Source: JBNLBT01 sp050303435 (lineage in GTDB: Bacteria; Pseudomonadota; Gammaproteobacteria; Xanthomonadales; Marinicellaceae). From it: a stretch of DNA of 64,000 nt. The translations under genes were made by a program, and so were the position numbers. Positions within the stretch are counted from its first letter, which is position 1. Each line of letters opens with the position of its first letter. Shown here in pieces: positions 25,901 to 34,534 of the stretch. Location of the stretch: positions 1 through 64,000 of the forward strand of contig JBNLBT010000002.1 in assembly GCA_050303435.1 (NCBI GenBank), written 5' to 3'. The notes under the pieces were generated by a model, which saw only the letters and a program-made list of their open reading frames with translations, was not told where the DNA came from and ran no database searches.

Positions 25901-27264
25901 AGCACTGCTTCCAACAGGCGCTGGCCCTTGGGCAGGCTGATGCGCCCTGGCACCAACACCGTGAACGGTTCCTTGTTGGCGTGAAACTCCAGCGTCGGCA
26001 AGGCGGCCATTTGATGCGGCAGAACGCGCATGCGCGCAACAAATTCACCGTCGGTGATTTTGCGAAAATTGTTTTGCACGGAACGCGACGGTGCCACCAG
26101 TGTCACCGACGTGCGGTTGTACAAATCATCCAAAGCCGCACACCAGCGCGCGTGCCGGTCGCGGTCAATGCCGCCGAAAGGTTCATCGCGGCTGAGGGCA
26201 AAGGCGGCGTCCCATTCGGCCGCGCCGATTTCATCGGCATCCAGACGCGCCGTGAGGGCCGGCCAGTGTGGGAAATAGTCGTGCAGAACGCGCACCGTGG
26301 GCCGGTCGCTGGCGAGCACCTGCGCGGAATGTCCGATCAGAGAAGAGACCACCACCGCCGCGACTTGATGGCGTTCGAGCAGATCCTTGAACAGCGCGTC
26401 GTATTGCGTGTGCTCGACCACCATACAGTCAATCGGCACCGCCAGATCGTGGCGTTCCAGCTGCACGCCCTCAGTGCCGCCCAGGCGCAAAACCAGGCGT
26501 TCGCCATAGCTGCGGCGATCCTGGCTGCCCTGACTGGAGAGCACCAGATGATGAAATTCAGGCCGTTGCTGCACGTGGTCATTGATCCAGCGCGCCACGC
26601 CACCGCCCCAATTCATGTAAATGTGCAGCAACACCGGGCGCCCGTCCAGACCCGGCCAGCCCAGCGCCTGGTCCGGCGGCGCCGGGTGTGCGCGCAGTTT
26701 CAGGTGCAGAGCGCCCAGCGGGTGTGCTGGCAGGGTGTGCGCCGAATCGCGGTGGCGCGCATCGCTCAGGCGCAGCAGGGGGCTGTTGCCCGGCGGTTGC
26801 ACCAGCAGGTTGTTGCACGCGCGAATGCGCAGGCGGTGTGGCGGTGTGGCCAGGCATTCGGGGCCGCGGAACATCGCGCAATGTGGGTTGTACACCGGCG
26901 CGTCGAACAGGCCAGGCGACTGCAGCGCATAAATCAGCTGATCCAACTCAGCCACAGTGCCGCGAAAGGATTGCTGCAGGGCCAGCGGCGAAAGCGCCGT
27001 GATTTCACAACTCAAAGCGCTGAGGACGTCGGCATCGCCGATCTCTTGCCACGCCGCCCGCATGCGCTCAAGACCCCATTGCGGCCAGACACAGGCGCCG
27101 TTGAACAGCAGCAACGGTTGGCCGGCGGGGACAATCTGCCCGATGCGGTCAATCAGCGTCTGGTCAATGCGGCTGTGCGGCAGCGCGGTTGCGTGCTCGG
27201 GCCAGTCGGTGGAATGCGGGTGTTCACCGGCGTTGTAGATGAACACATGAGGTGGTTTTGGCAT
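22897..27264 (-). CDS. Giant three-module glycosyltransferase (GT4 - coiled coil - GT2 - GT4)
   Basis: 1455 residues. An N-terminal GT-B module (~200-600) carries RPVLLHIYMNWGGGVARWI, FTVLVPGRISLPKGQRLLEA and a SETHCYTLSEMQALGVPVLA acceptor/donor loop. A charged coiled coil spans ~615-720. A GT-A family 2 module (~805-1070) has RVSVVVPVYNS, a LFLNNDTVVHDDWLDALL metal-binding region and GGFDRRYKPAYYEDTDLAF. A C-terminal GT4-like module (~1070-1430) has DLLFMGGYQHTPNVDAV, FHGFVADIEPFM and RYGAGVKGKVNMSMSYGQPVVGT. Such multi-domain enzymes usually build O-antigen or surface polysaccharide. There is no signal peptide. TAAAAT ends six bases before the ATG, with no ribosome site. Confidence 0.88.
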   Translation of the reverse strand: MPKPPHVFIYNAGEHPHSTDWPEHATALPHSRIDQTLIDRIGQIVPAGQPLLLFNGACVWPQWGLERMRAAWQEIGDADVLSALSCEITALSPLALQQSFRGTVAELDQLIYALQSPGLFDAPVYNPHCAMFRGPECLATPPHRLRIRACNNLLVQPPGNSPLLRLSDARHRDSAHTLPAHPLGALHLKLRAHPAPPDQALGWPGLDGRPVLLHIYMNWGGGVARWINDHVQQRPEFHHLVLSSQGSQDRRSYGERLVLRLGGTEGVQLERHDLAVPIDCMVVEHTQYDALFKDLLERHQVAAVVVSSLIGHSAQVLASDRPTVRVLHDYFPHWPALTARLDADEIGAAEWDAAFALSRDEPFGGIDRDRHARWCAALDDLYNRTSVTLVAPSRSVQNNFRKITDGEFVARMRVLPHQMAALPTLEFHANKEPFTVLVPGRISLPKGQRLLEAVLATAPRDFRFVLLGAGGAGRAYARRANVEVVHNYALEDLPDWVDRLQPQIALLTSLASETHCYTLSEMQALGVPVLAVPSGAIGERIEAGRTGWLCDADAAALVAQLQSLAGQREALLKVHQNLHKLNQQPVSQAKEWAEIYRTEELQPAQLHYSKDVRPEPLTRELQLAEAAHKKTASELRRARKDVRERTDWAHGLQQHNEELGRQIVQERAQIEHLKNVVTEVQAAAEQDLQHHKGVIAQQNQRIDEAQKRADDAENKFNEIIQSHSWRVTRPMRVISRFLRRRCGAAVYRARRWAGLPGRVLRSLRSRGLKQTLHMARQKLRRSAPPKSAMTQPATPPQQFDALQVHGSKTPRVSVVVPVYNSYAYTHQCLASLAALQDDTPFEVIVVNDASTDDTEKLIARVSGIRCFHRPQNQGFIESCLFGAEQARGEYLLFLNNDTVVHDDWLDALLRTFETHPDAGLVGSKLVYPDGRLQEAGGIVFSDASGWNYGRLQNPDEPAFNHLREVSYCSGASILVPRALFDQLGGFDRRYKPAYYEDTDLAFAVREAGLKVYYQPASVVTHFEGVSSGTDLSSGTKKYQVVNQQKFLQKWSEALARQPAPGSDIEMARLQNRPRRVAIFDACTPTPDQDSGSLRMFNLMQIFQALGYHVSFIPENMAHFGEYTAQLQGLGVECIYAPTHSNPVEYLHTHGAHFDVVFLSRYYVAEPLLAAVKKACPKARVLFDTVDLHYLREQRMAELENNPALLKSAAKTRRRELAVMRGADITLVVSPHEVEELKREDPSIRVEVLSNIHEVYGCTRGFAARSDLLFMGGYQHTPNVDAVHWLVDDIWPAIHTALPDATLHLIGSKAPAEVQALGDRDGVKFHGFVADIEPFMQNIRIALAPLRYGAGVKGKVNMSMSYGQPVVGTRVAVEGMHTVHEKDVLIAENALDFAAEVVRLYHDAALWQRLSEAGLENVQRWFSFAAAKNRLAELLSDAPADARAQTTGQGKHKSST

Positions 27265-27270
27265 CGGCGT

Positions 27271-27276
27271 ATTTTA
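27271..27276 (-). promoter_or_regulatory. -10 element placing the glycosyltransferase transcript start at its ATG
   Basis: TAAAAT is followed by six bases (ACGCCG) and then the ATG at 27264. CTGGCA lies 17 bases further upstream and matches the -35 consensus at four of six positions. Confidence 0.5.
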
Positions 27277-27369
27277 TCACATCCCGACACCAATGCCAGC
27301 TTCGCATGCGCGGCAGTACAGGCGCTGCAGCGACCCGCCAGGGCGGCCCGGCACAGCGCCTGTTCAAGG

Positions 27370-28107
27370 TCAGAAGTTGGGCAATTCGATGCGTTGTTGG
27401 GTGTAATCCGCGGGCACAGCAAACACCGCGTCGGACAGCGTTTCATGTTGCACACCGACCAGGGTGCCTTGCGCCTGGGCGTTGCGGTATTCGACCGGAA
27501 CAAAATCCCCCAGCACGGAAAAATTCATGCCTTTGTTGCCCAGTTGCGCGGTCATTTTTTCCGCCAGCTTCATGAACTCGGCGTAGGCGCTGTAGTCGGC
27601 CGCCTGCATGCCCAGTTCGCTGAACCGGGTGACGCAGAATGTTTCAGAATCGGGGTTGTTGCGATTGATCACCACCTCGCAGCTGTGGCCGTTGACCGTT
27701 TTGTTTTGCCCGGTGCGCTGGTACTCCGGCAGGGCCTCGGCGGCCGGCATGCGGTTTTTCATGGTTTTCATCATCATATCGCGGATCTGTTCGCGCTGCG
27801 CCGCCGGCACGCCGGCCAGTTGCTGCTCAATGGATTGCAGGATGGTTTCACGCATGTTGCCCAGCGCGGCCAGTTGTTTGGGACCGAACAGCATGTATTC
27901 GCGCTCGCTGTGGTTGATCACGGTCATGGACTGGGCCGCGGCATCAAACAACACCGCCGTGTCGTTGGCGGCATCGCTCATCAGCATTTGCCCGCCGCGG
28001 AAGTGAATCCGGGTGTTGCTGTCCATGCCGGTGTTGTATTCCAAAGTGGTGTCTGCGCTGGCCAGTGTGGCCAGAGTCAATGCCATCAGGGTGCCAAAAG
28101 TTTTCAT
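27370..28107 (-). CDS. Exported DUF4412-like protein
   Basis: 245 residues with a signal peptide (MKTFGTLMALTLATLASA). The mature part (TLEYNTG, MLMSDAANDTAVLFDAAAQSMTVINH, NKTVNGHSCEVV, FCVTRFSELGM) follows the DUF4412 / LolA-like pattern of periplasmic beta proteins with a bound-ligand cavity. Two Cys (GHSCEV and ETFCVT) may form a disulfide. The start at 28107 is fixed by GAGGAGG seven bases upstream; the longer in-frame start lies before that site. It is a single gene, divergent from mrcB. Function is unknown. Confidence 0.75.
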   Translation of the reverse strand: MKTFGTLMALTLATLASADTTLEYNTGMDSNTRIHFRGGQMLMSDAANDTAVLFDAAAQSMTVINHSEREYMLFGPKQLAALGNMRETILQSIEQQLAGVPAAQREQIRDMMMKTMKNRMPAAEALPEYQRTGQNKTVNGHSCEVVINRNNPDSETFCVTRFSELGMQAADYSAYAEFMKLAEKMTAQLGNKGMNFSVLGDFVPVEYRNAQAQGTLVGVQHETLSDAVFAVPADYTQQRIELPNF

Positions 28108-28190
28108 TGCGTTGTGCCTCCTCAACAGTAAAAAATTTCAATTCTAAGCAGGCCGGGTGAATATCGTGTTAATATGCACGCGCTGCCGAT

Positions 28191-30284
28191 GTGAACTACG
28201 TCAAAGAACCGCCTTCAGTGACATCCAAATCAAAAAAAACCACACCCCGCCGCCTGCTGCGTACGGCCGGCTGGTTTCTGTTGGGCTTTGTGCCGGCCCT
28301 GACCGGCCCCTGGCTGTGGTATCTCAACGGCCTGGTCAATGACCTGGTTGAAGACCCCACACCGCGCGCGCCGGCTTCGGTGTTTGCGCGCCCGCTGGAA
28401 TTGCATGTGGGGCGAACCTTGAGCGCTGAAGCGCTGCAGTTTGAATTGGACCTGCTGGGCTACCGCGCGGTCGATCACGCCCCCGAAGTGGGCCAGTACC
28501 GGCGCCGCGGAGCGGCCTTTGAAATTCACAGCAAAGGCTTTGCATTTGTTGACGGTGTGGAGGCGCCGCGGCATTTTCGGGTGCGCATTGAAAACGCCCG
28601 TGTGGTGGAAAACGACGCCGCCCTGGCGCGTCTTGAGCCGCTGTTGCTGGGGCAGTTGTTCGCCGATCAATGGCGCGGCAAACAACCGGTGCGACTGGCG
28701 CAGTTGCCAGACACCCTGGTGCGCGGCCTGCAGGCGGTCGAAGACCGCGATTTCAAACACCATGCTGGTGTTGATTTTCTCGGCATCGCGCGCGCGCTGG
28801 TGCGCAACCTGCGGGCCGGCCGACTGGTTGAGGGCGGCAGCACCCTCACGCAACAGCTGATCAAGAACCGCTGGCAGTACAGCGACAAAAGCTGGCTGCG
28901 CAAGCTCAACGAGGCCGCCGCCGCGCTGCTGCTGGAGCGCAAGTTGGGCAAAGGTGAAATTTTGACCCTGTATTTTAATGACATTTATTGGGGTCAGGAC
29001 GGCAAGGTGGCGATCCACGGGGTGGAACAGGCCGCGCAGTTTTATTTCGCCAAGCCGGCCGCGCACATCAACATCGCTGAACAGGCGCTGCTGGTGGCCC
29101 TGATCAAGGGCCCGTCCTGGTACAACCCGTACAAAAACACCGAGCGCGCGGTGGCCCGGCAGGAACTGGTGCTGAAAGTCTGGTGGCAAACCGGCGTGAT
29201 CAGCGAGGCCGAATACCGGCAGGCGGTGCAACACCGGCTCAATCTGCACCGGCGATCGCCGGTGCGTGTGCAGTACGGCGATTTTTTGGATCTGGTCAAG
29301 CGCCAGTTGCACACCGGCTTCTCCGGTGCGCAACTGCAACAGCAAGGGCTCCGGGTATTCACCACGCTGGATCCATGGGTGCAGTGGCTGGTGGAAAAAA
29401 CAGCGGCGCAGAGCGATGAGTTGCTGGGCGCGGATTTACAGAATGCGGTGGTGGTTTCGCACGCCAGCAGCGGTGAAGTGCTGGCCATCAGCGGGGCCAA
29501 GGATTCCACTTCACACTTCAATCGGGCCCTGCTGTCGCGCCGACAGATTGGTTCCTTGATCAAGCCGCTGGTGTATCTGGCCGGACTGGAACTGATGCCC
29601 GGTTTTTCCCTCAACAGCGCCGTGCAGGACCGGCCACTTGAAATCACTGTGGACCGCCAGTCGGTGTGGCGACCGGACAATTGGGACGGAGAATCGCTGG
29701 GCACCATTCAGGCGCGCACCGCGCTGGTGCAATCGCGCAATCAGGCCACCGTGTATCTGGGTCAGCAAATTGGCCTGGCGCGGTTCATCGCTTTCCTTAA
29801 ACAGCTGGGGCTGGAAATCAACCGCGCCAACCACCCGTCGATTTTTCTCGGTGCCATCGATTTGACGCCGTTTGAGGTGCACAATTTGTTTCTGCTGTTT
29901 TCCTCCTCGGGGCGCGTGCAGCAGGCGCAAGTGATCCGTGCAGTCACCGACGCGCAAGGGCGTTTGCTCAGGCGCGGCAGCCAGCAGCGCCCGCACGCGG
30001 TCAAGGCGACCAACATCGAGCGCATCAACCAGGCGCTCGGGGCCATCACCCGGGAAGGCACCGCGCAGGCCTTGTCCGGTCGCTACGCCTTGCGGCAACC
30101 GCTGTTTGGCAAAACCGGCACAACCAACCGCAATCGGGACTCCTGGTTTGTGGGTTTTGACCGGGAAGTTTTGGCCAGCGTCTGGGTGGGGCGCGATGAC
30201 AACGCACCGACGTCGTTCAGTGGCGCGCGCGGCGCCATGGTGCTGTGGGCGCAGTTGTTTAAGAACCTGCAGGCGCCACAATAA
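28191..30284 (+). CDS. mrcB: Penicillin-binding protein 1B (class A PBP)
   Basis: 697 residues. A short basic tail and one membrane anchor (~24-47) precede the UB2H-like region. The GT51 glycosyltransferase has the catalytic motif EDRDFKHHAGVD and EGGSTLTQQLIKN. The transpeptidase has SLIK (SxxK), SRN (SxN) and KTGTT. It polymerises and cross-links peptidoglycan in the periplasm. The start is uncertain: GTG at 28191 gives the longest tail and GTG at 28218 is an alternative; neither has a clear ribosome site. TAATAT at 28170-28175 could be the -10. Confidence 0.93.
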   Translation: MNYVKEPPSVTSKSKKTTPRRLLRTAGWFLLGFVPALTGPWLWYLNGLVNDLVEDPTPRAPASVFARPLELHVGRTLSAEALQFELDLLGYRAVDHAPEVGQYRRRGAAFEIHSKGFAFVDGVEAPRHFRVRIENARVVENDAALARLEPLLLGQLFADQWRGKQPVRLAQLPDTLVRGLQAVEDRDFKHHAGVDFLGIARALVRNLRAGRLVEGGSTLTQQLIKNRWQYSDKSWLRKLNEAAAALLLERKLGKGEILTLYFNDIYWGQDGKVAIHGVEQAAQFYFAKPAAHINIAEQALLVALIKGPSWYNPYKNTERAVARQELVLKVWWQTGVISEAEYRQAVQHRLNLHRRSPVRVQYGDFLDLVKRQLHTGFSGAQLQQQGLRVFTTLDPWVQWLVEKTAAQSDELLGADLQNAVVVSHASSGEVLAISGAKDSTSHFNRALLSRRQIGSLIKPLVYLAGLELMPGFSLNSAVQDRPLEITVDRQSVWRPDNWDGESLGTIQARTALVQSRNQATVYLGQQIGLARFIAFLKQLGLEINRANHPSIFLGAIDLTPFEVHNLFLLFSSSGRVQQAQVIRAVTDAQGRLLRRGSQQRPHAVKATNIERINQALGAITREGTAQALSGRYALRQPLFGKTGTTNRNRDSWFVGFDREVLASVWVGRDDNAPTSFSGARGAMVLWAQLFKNLQAPQ

Positions 30285-30333
30285 AAGAGGCAGGCTGGGG
30301 TGCTTCGCAAGGCCGCAGTCGCATCGGCTGGTG

Positions 30334-30339
30334 TATAAT
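30334..30339 (+). promoter_or_regulatory. -10 element placing the lipoprotein transcript start at its ATG
   Basis: A perfect TATAAT is followed by CGCGGC and then ATG at 30346. Transcription is expected to begin at the start codon; no ribosome site is present. Confidence 0.6.
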
Positions 30340-30345
30340 CGCGGC

Positions 30346-30813
30346 ATGAAAAATATACTGATCTGTGCCACGCTGGTGTTGAGCGCCTGCGGCCCTAAAG
30401 TGGATGTGGAAAAAACCGTGCGTGAACCGGCCGATCACCGCGAATCGGTGGTGGATGTGCAACCGATGCTGCCTGAGGCCGTGAAACTGTTGATGCAGCA
30501 GGCGCGTGAGGCGGAAACGCGCGGACAAATCCAGACCGCTTTGAATCTGATTTTGCGCGCCAAACAGATCCAGCCCGATTCCGCACACATCCACCAGCAA
30601 TTGGCCGAAACCTACCTGGCCAATGGCGAATTTGACCACGCGTTTGAATGGTCGAGCCAAGTGGTCAATCACGGACCCGACAAAGGCACCCTGTGTGAAC
30701 GCGCGCGGCGCACGCTGGCCATCGCCGCCGAACACCTGGGCCAAGCCGAGCAACAACAACAGGCGCTGGATGCCATTGCGCAGTGCTCTCTGGCGGCCCG
30801 GCAGCGGCATTGA
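30346..30813 (+). CDS. Small TPR-like lipoprotein
   Basis: 155 residues. The signal ends in a lipobox (VLSAC, Cys15). The rest is helical with a TPR-like repeat (AVKLLMQQAREAETRGQIQTA, LILRAKQIQPDSAHIHQQLAE, TYLANGEFDHAFEWSSQ). It is probably an envelope lipoprotein involved in protein-protein contact; a role with the neighbouring PBP1b is possible but unproven. It lies 61 bases after mrcB but has its own TATAAT directly before the ATG. Confidence 0.8.
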   Translation: MKNILICATLVLSACGPKVDVEKTVREPADHRESVVDVQPMLPEAVKLLMQQAREAETRGQIQTALNLILRAKQIQPDSAHIHQQLAETYLANGEFDHAFEWSSQVVNHGPDKGTLCERARRTLAIAAEHLGQAEQQQQALDAIAQCSLAARQRH

Positions 30814-30840
30814 CGCGGTGTTGCCGACGCAGCAGAGGGG

Positions 30841-32769
30841 GTGGATTTGGATGAACTGACGCGGGTGTTTGCCGCCGATGGGGCATTGGCCCGTCACCTT
30901 GAAAGTTACCGCGCGCGGCCACAGCAACTGGCCCTCGCGCAAGCCGTGGCCGAATGTTTCAGTGCACGCGACACACTGATTGCCGAAGCCGGCACCGGCA
31001 CCGGCAAGACCTTTGCCTATCTGGTGCCGGCGCTGCTGGGTGCGCAGCGGGTGATCATTTCCACCGGCACCAAAACCCTGCAGGACCAGTTGTACAAACG
31101 CGACGTACCGGCCTTGCAGCAGATGCTCAATCCACACAAGAAAGTGCGCCTGCTGAAAGGCCGCAGCAATTACCTGTGTCTGGAACGGCTGTACCGCACC
31201 GCGCACTCGCGGCAAGGCCGTGTGCCGACGTTTCAGCGCCTGTACAGCGAAATCATCGATTGGCTGCCGCACACCCAGAGCGGTGAAATTGCTGAATTAA
31301 GGCAGCTCACCGCGGCTTCGCCGCATCACCACCAGATCACGTCCACCGCGGACAATTGCCTGGGCAGTGAATGCGAACATTACAGCGACTGTTTCGTCTA
31401 CCGCGCGCGCCGAAGCGCACAGCAAGCGGACCTGTTGATCGTCAACTACCATTTGCTGTTCGCCGACATGGCGCTGAAGAAAGGCGGTTTCGGTGATTTG
31501 CTGCCGGCCTGTGATGCGGTGGTGATCGACGAGGCGCATCAGATACCCCAGGTTGCCGGGCGCTTCTTCAGCCAGGCGCTCAGTTCCCGGCAGTTGCGCG
31601 ACCTGGCCACCGATGTGACCGCAGAAGCGCACGCCGTCAGCGCGGCATTTGCCGGTGTCGAATCGCAGCTATCGGCATTTGAGCAGGGTGTGCGCAACGT
31701 TTTGCTGGTGCTGCTGGGTCAGTCCGGCAAAGGCGCGCTGGCAGAATTGTGGCGCGACGCCGGAGTGCGCAACGCGTTTCAGTCACTGCACCGGGACCTT
31801 GGTGAACTGGCCGCTGCGCTGCAGTCGCTGGCCGAGGCCAGCAGTGGATTGGCCGCCTGCGCCGCCCGCGCCAGCGAAGCGCATGCGCGACTGGAGGATT
31901 TTCTTAATCAGTCCAGCACAGAGGACATCTATTGGCATGAGCGCGCCGAGCGATATTTCATACTGCACAAGACGCCGCTGGACGTGGCCACACCGCTGCG
32001 TGAATTCACGCTGGCCCAGGATCTGGCCTGGGTGTTGACTTCAGCCACGCTGGCGGTGGACGGATCGTTTGAAAATTTCATGCGGCAGACCGGTTTCAAC
32101 ACCGAGACCACACTGCAATTGGACAGTCCCTTCGATTACGCCGGCAACGCCGTATTGCACATCCCGGAATCCTTGCCCGAACCCAATGACACGGCCTTCA
32201 ATGCGCGTCTGTTTGAATACCTCACGCCGCTGATCCGTGCCACCGCAGGCGGGGTGTTCTTTCTGTTCACCTCACATCGCTCGCTGTCGCAAGCGGCGAC
32301 GCATCTGCACACCCGCGCGGGCAAAAACCTGTATGTTCAGGGCACCCAGGACCGCAACGCCTTGTTGCAGGCGTTTCGCGCCGACGGCGCCGGTCTGTTG
32401 CTGGGCACCACCAGTTTTTGGGAGGGCGTGGACGTCAGTGGCCCGGCCTTGCGTTGTGTGATCATTGATCGGCTGCCGTTTGCCCACCCGGACGATCCTG
32501 TGCTCAAAGCGCGCGCCGACCACATCCGACGCAGCGGCGGCCAGCCGTTTTTTCAGCAGCAGCTGCCCGAAGCGGTGATTGCCCTGAAGCAGGGGGCCGG
32601 GCGCTTGATACGCGGTGAAACCGACACCGGCGTGTTGATCATTTGTGACCGGCGTCTGCGGTCAAAACCTTACGGCCGGGTGTTCCTCAACAGTCTGCCG
32701 ATCACGCGTCAGGAGCCCAATTGTGAAACAATATTACAGACACTTGAAAAAGCCCCAAAAATTGAATAA
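30841..32769 (+). CDS. yoaA: YoaA/DinG-type XPD-like DNA helicase with Fe-S cluster
   Basis: 642 residues. Walker A is EAGTGTGKTFAYLVP, the DEAH box is in AVVIDEAHQIPQ, and the C-terminal helicase motifs are SFWEGVDVSGPALRC and ALKQGAGRLIRGETDTG. Four Cys suit a 4Fe-4S cluster: one in NYLCLERL and three in CLGSECEHYSDC. The length and motif order match YoaA rather than the longer DinG. It unwinds DNA with 5'-3' polarity in repair. The start is GTG at 30841 or TTG at 30847. AGAGGGG immediately upstream is better spaced for the TTG. Confidence 0.9.
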   Translation: MDLDELTRVFAADGALARHLESYRARPQQLALAQAVAECFSARDTLIAEAGTGTGKTFAYLVPALLGAQRVIISTGTKTLQDQLYKRDVPALQQMLNPHKKVRLLKGRSNYLCLERLYRTAHSRQGRVPTFQRLYSEIIDWLPHTQSGEIAELRQLTAASPHHHQITSTADNCLGSECEHYSDCFVYRARRSAQQADLLIVNYHLLFADMALKKGGFGDLLPACDAVVIDEAHQIPQVAGRFFSQALSSRQLRDLATDVTAEAHAVSAAFAGVESQLSAFEQGVRNVLLVLLGQSGKGALAELWRDAGVRNAFQSLHRDLGELAAALQSLAEASSGLAACAARASEAHARLEDFLNQSSTEDIYWHERAERYFILHKTPLDVATPLREFTLAQDLAWVLTSATLAVDGSFENFMRQTGFNTETTLQLDSPFDYAGNAVLHIPESLPEPNDTAFNARLFEYLTPLIRATAGGVFFLFTSHRSLSQAATHLHTRAGKNLYVQGTQDRNALLQAFRADGAGLLLGTTSFWEGVDVSGPALRCVIIDRLPFAHPDDPVLKARADHIRRSGGQPFFQQQLPEAVIALKQGAGRLIRGETDTGVLIICDRRLRSKPYGRVFLNSLPITRQEPNCETILQTLEKAPKIE

Positions 32770-32955
32770 TATCGATTTGAAATAATGAGCCGGAGCCAAT
32801 CCGGCCGCAGTTGACAGGATGACCCCACAATCAACGCCATCGAGCACACGGCCAAACGGATTGGCCGAAACGCACATTTCAATGTGTTGTTGTGTTCAAT
32901 GTGTGTCCAGGGACTGATTCTGTTGTGAACCTGAGACCCACAAGAGGACACGCAC

Positions 32956-33444
32956 ATGATCGACCAAAGCACGGTTTTTTACAAAACCGAGAAAGGACTC
33001 GAAGAGTTGAGCACCCGCCGCTACAAAGTCAAGCAAAGCTCACGCTTTTTACTCATCATGATCAACGGACAGAACAGCGTCGCAGACATCATGAAAAATT
33101 GCCGGGGGCATTTCAATTCCGAGGAGGCGTTGCTGGAATTGTACAAGGATGATTACATCGGCGTGCTGTCCGGCGGATTGATTCTGGACCCAGACACGGC
33201 CAGCGAATCGGTGGTTAAGTCTGAACTGATCCGCATCGCCGAACACCTGTTGCCGCGCAACAGCAAACGGGTGGTCAGCCACTTTTACCGTGCTCCAAAT
33301 TCCTACAACGACCTGAAAGGCGCCATCGACGCCAGCACCAACCTGTTGAAAGATGAGCTCACTCAAGACAAATCGGAGCAGTTCAAGCGCGTCTTGTCAC
33401 AGGTGTTGAAACGGCACTACAGCTACAGCGGCGAACCCCGCTGA
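32956..33444 (+). CDS. Conserved hypothetical protein with winged-helix-like N-terminus
   Basis: 162 residues, no signal or membrane segment. The N-terminal segment (YKTEKGLEELSTRRYKV, then RFLLIMINGQNSVADIMKNC) resembles a small domain found in proteobacterial signalling proteins, with a GLEEL..R..L...R.LLI.I.G..SV.D pattern. The C-terminal half is helical (LKGAIDASTNLLKDELTQDK). AGAGGA precedes the ATG. No partner gene is adjacent: a 186-base gap precedes it and dinB converges 28 bases beyond. I cannot assign a function. Confidence 0.65.
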   Translation: MIDQSTVFYKTEKGLEELSTRRYKVKQSSRFLLIMINGQNSVADIMKNCRGHFNSEEALLELYKDDYIGVLSGGLILDPDTASESVVKSELIRIAEHLLPRNSKRVVSHFYRAPNSYNDLKGAIDASTNLLKDELTQDKSEQFKRVLSQVLKRHYSYSGEPR

Positions 33445-33472
33445 AGCGGCGACACTGAATTTTAAGGGTTGG

Positions 33473-34534
33473 CTAAATCGTCAGGGTCAATTGCTGCGGT
33501 GTGGCCGGTGGATGGAACTGCAGACCCAGACCGATCAGCCGAACCGGCCGTTGACCGCGTTGCCAGGCGGTGCGGATCAACCCCAGATAGGTGCGCAGCT
33601 CGGGTGTGTGCGCGGGGCATTGCGCGGTGGTGGTGGAAAAATCATTGAAGCGCATTTTCACGTAACAGTTTTTCGCCGTCAGCGGGCGCTTCTTTTGCGC
33701 CTTGGCCAGGCGTTCAAGCAACAATTCAAACAAATCCGGCACGCGCTCCAGGCACGCTGGCAAATCAGGTAAATCGCGCATGAAGGTGTCTTCCACGCTG
33801 ATGGACTTGCGCACCGAATCGGTCACCACTTCACGCGGGTCAATGCCGCGGCACAACTGATGCAGGCGGTGGCCGAACTGTCCAAACAGTGATTCCAGTT
33901 CGGCGAGGTCGTGGGCTTGCAAATCCCCGCAAGTGTGGATGTTCAGGCGGTGCATTTTTTCCGCGGTGACGCGGCCCACGCCAAAAATTTTTTTCACCGG
34001 CAGCTGGCGCACGAAGTCCTCGATCTGCTCGGGCAGAATGACGTATTGACCGTCGGGTTTATTCAGGTCGCTGCCGACCTTGGCCAGAAATTTGTTGGGC
34101 GCGATGCCTGCGGAGGCCGTGAGGCCGTGTTTTTGTTTGATCTGTGCGCGGATTTCTTGTGCGATCAGGGTGGCGCTGCCGCGGCATTGTCGACAATCAC
34201 TGACGTCCAGAAAAGCTTCGTCCAAAGACAGCGGCTGCACCCGTTGAGTATAACCGTGGAAAATCTTGAAAATCTCTCGCGAAGTGGCCTGATATACGGC
34301 CATGCGCGGACGAATCACGATCAGATCGGGGCAGCGTTTAATGGCCTGGGCCATCGGCATGGCTGAATGCACACCGAAGGCGCGCGCTTCATAAGAACAG
34401 GTGGCCACCACGCCACGCTGATCGGGGCGCCCGCCCACCGCAATCGGCCGCCCACGCAGGCGCGGGTTGTCGCGCATCTCAATGGCTGCGTAAAAGCAGT
34501 CCATGTCAATGTGAATGATTTTGCGTTGTTTCAC
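33473..34534 (-). CDS. dinB: DNA polymerase IV
   Basis: 353 residues, the length of E. coli Pol IV. Metal-binding motifs are intact: IHIDMDCFYAAIE at the N-terminus and QPLSLDEAFLDVSD. The HhH region (VKKIFGVGRVTAEKMHRL) and the little-finger domain (SVEDTFMRDL...VKMRFNDFSTTT) follow. It is an error-prone Y-family polymerase for translesion synthesis. GTG at 34534 overlaps the stop of the upstream nucleotidyltransferase (GTGA). It is therefore translationally tied to a sugar-nucleotide operon, an unusual setting. No LexA box is obvious next to it. Confidence 0.95.
   Translation of the reverse strand: MKQRKIIHIDMDCFYAAIEMRDNPRLRGRPIAVGGRPDQRGVVATCSYEARAFGVHSAMPMAQAIKRCPDLIVIRPRMAVYQATSREIFKIFHGYTQRVQPLSLDEAFLDVSDCRQCRGSATLIAQEIRAQIKQKHGLTASAGIAPNKFLAKVGSDLNKPDGQYVILPEQIEDFVRQLPVKKIFGVGRVTAEKMHRLNIHTCGDLQAHDLAELESLFGQFGHRLHQLCRGIDPREVVTDSVRKSISVEDTFMRDLPDLPACLERVPDLFELLLERLAKAQKKRPLTAKNCYVKMRFNDFSTTTAQCPAHTPELRTYLGLIRTAWQRGQRPVRLIGLGLQFHPPATPQQLTLTI

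Noticed and set aside
25807..28131. A 774-codon open frame on the plus strand opposite the giant glycosyltransferase and the DUF4412-like gene
   Set aside because: It is the antisense shadow of two well-supported genes. Its translation is rich in His, Gln and Arg, has no recognisable motif, and has no ribosome site. Long antisense frames of this kind are common in this GC-rich sequence.
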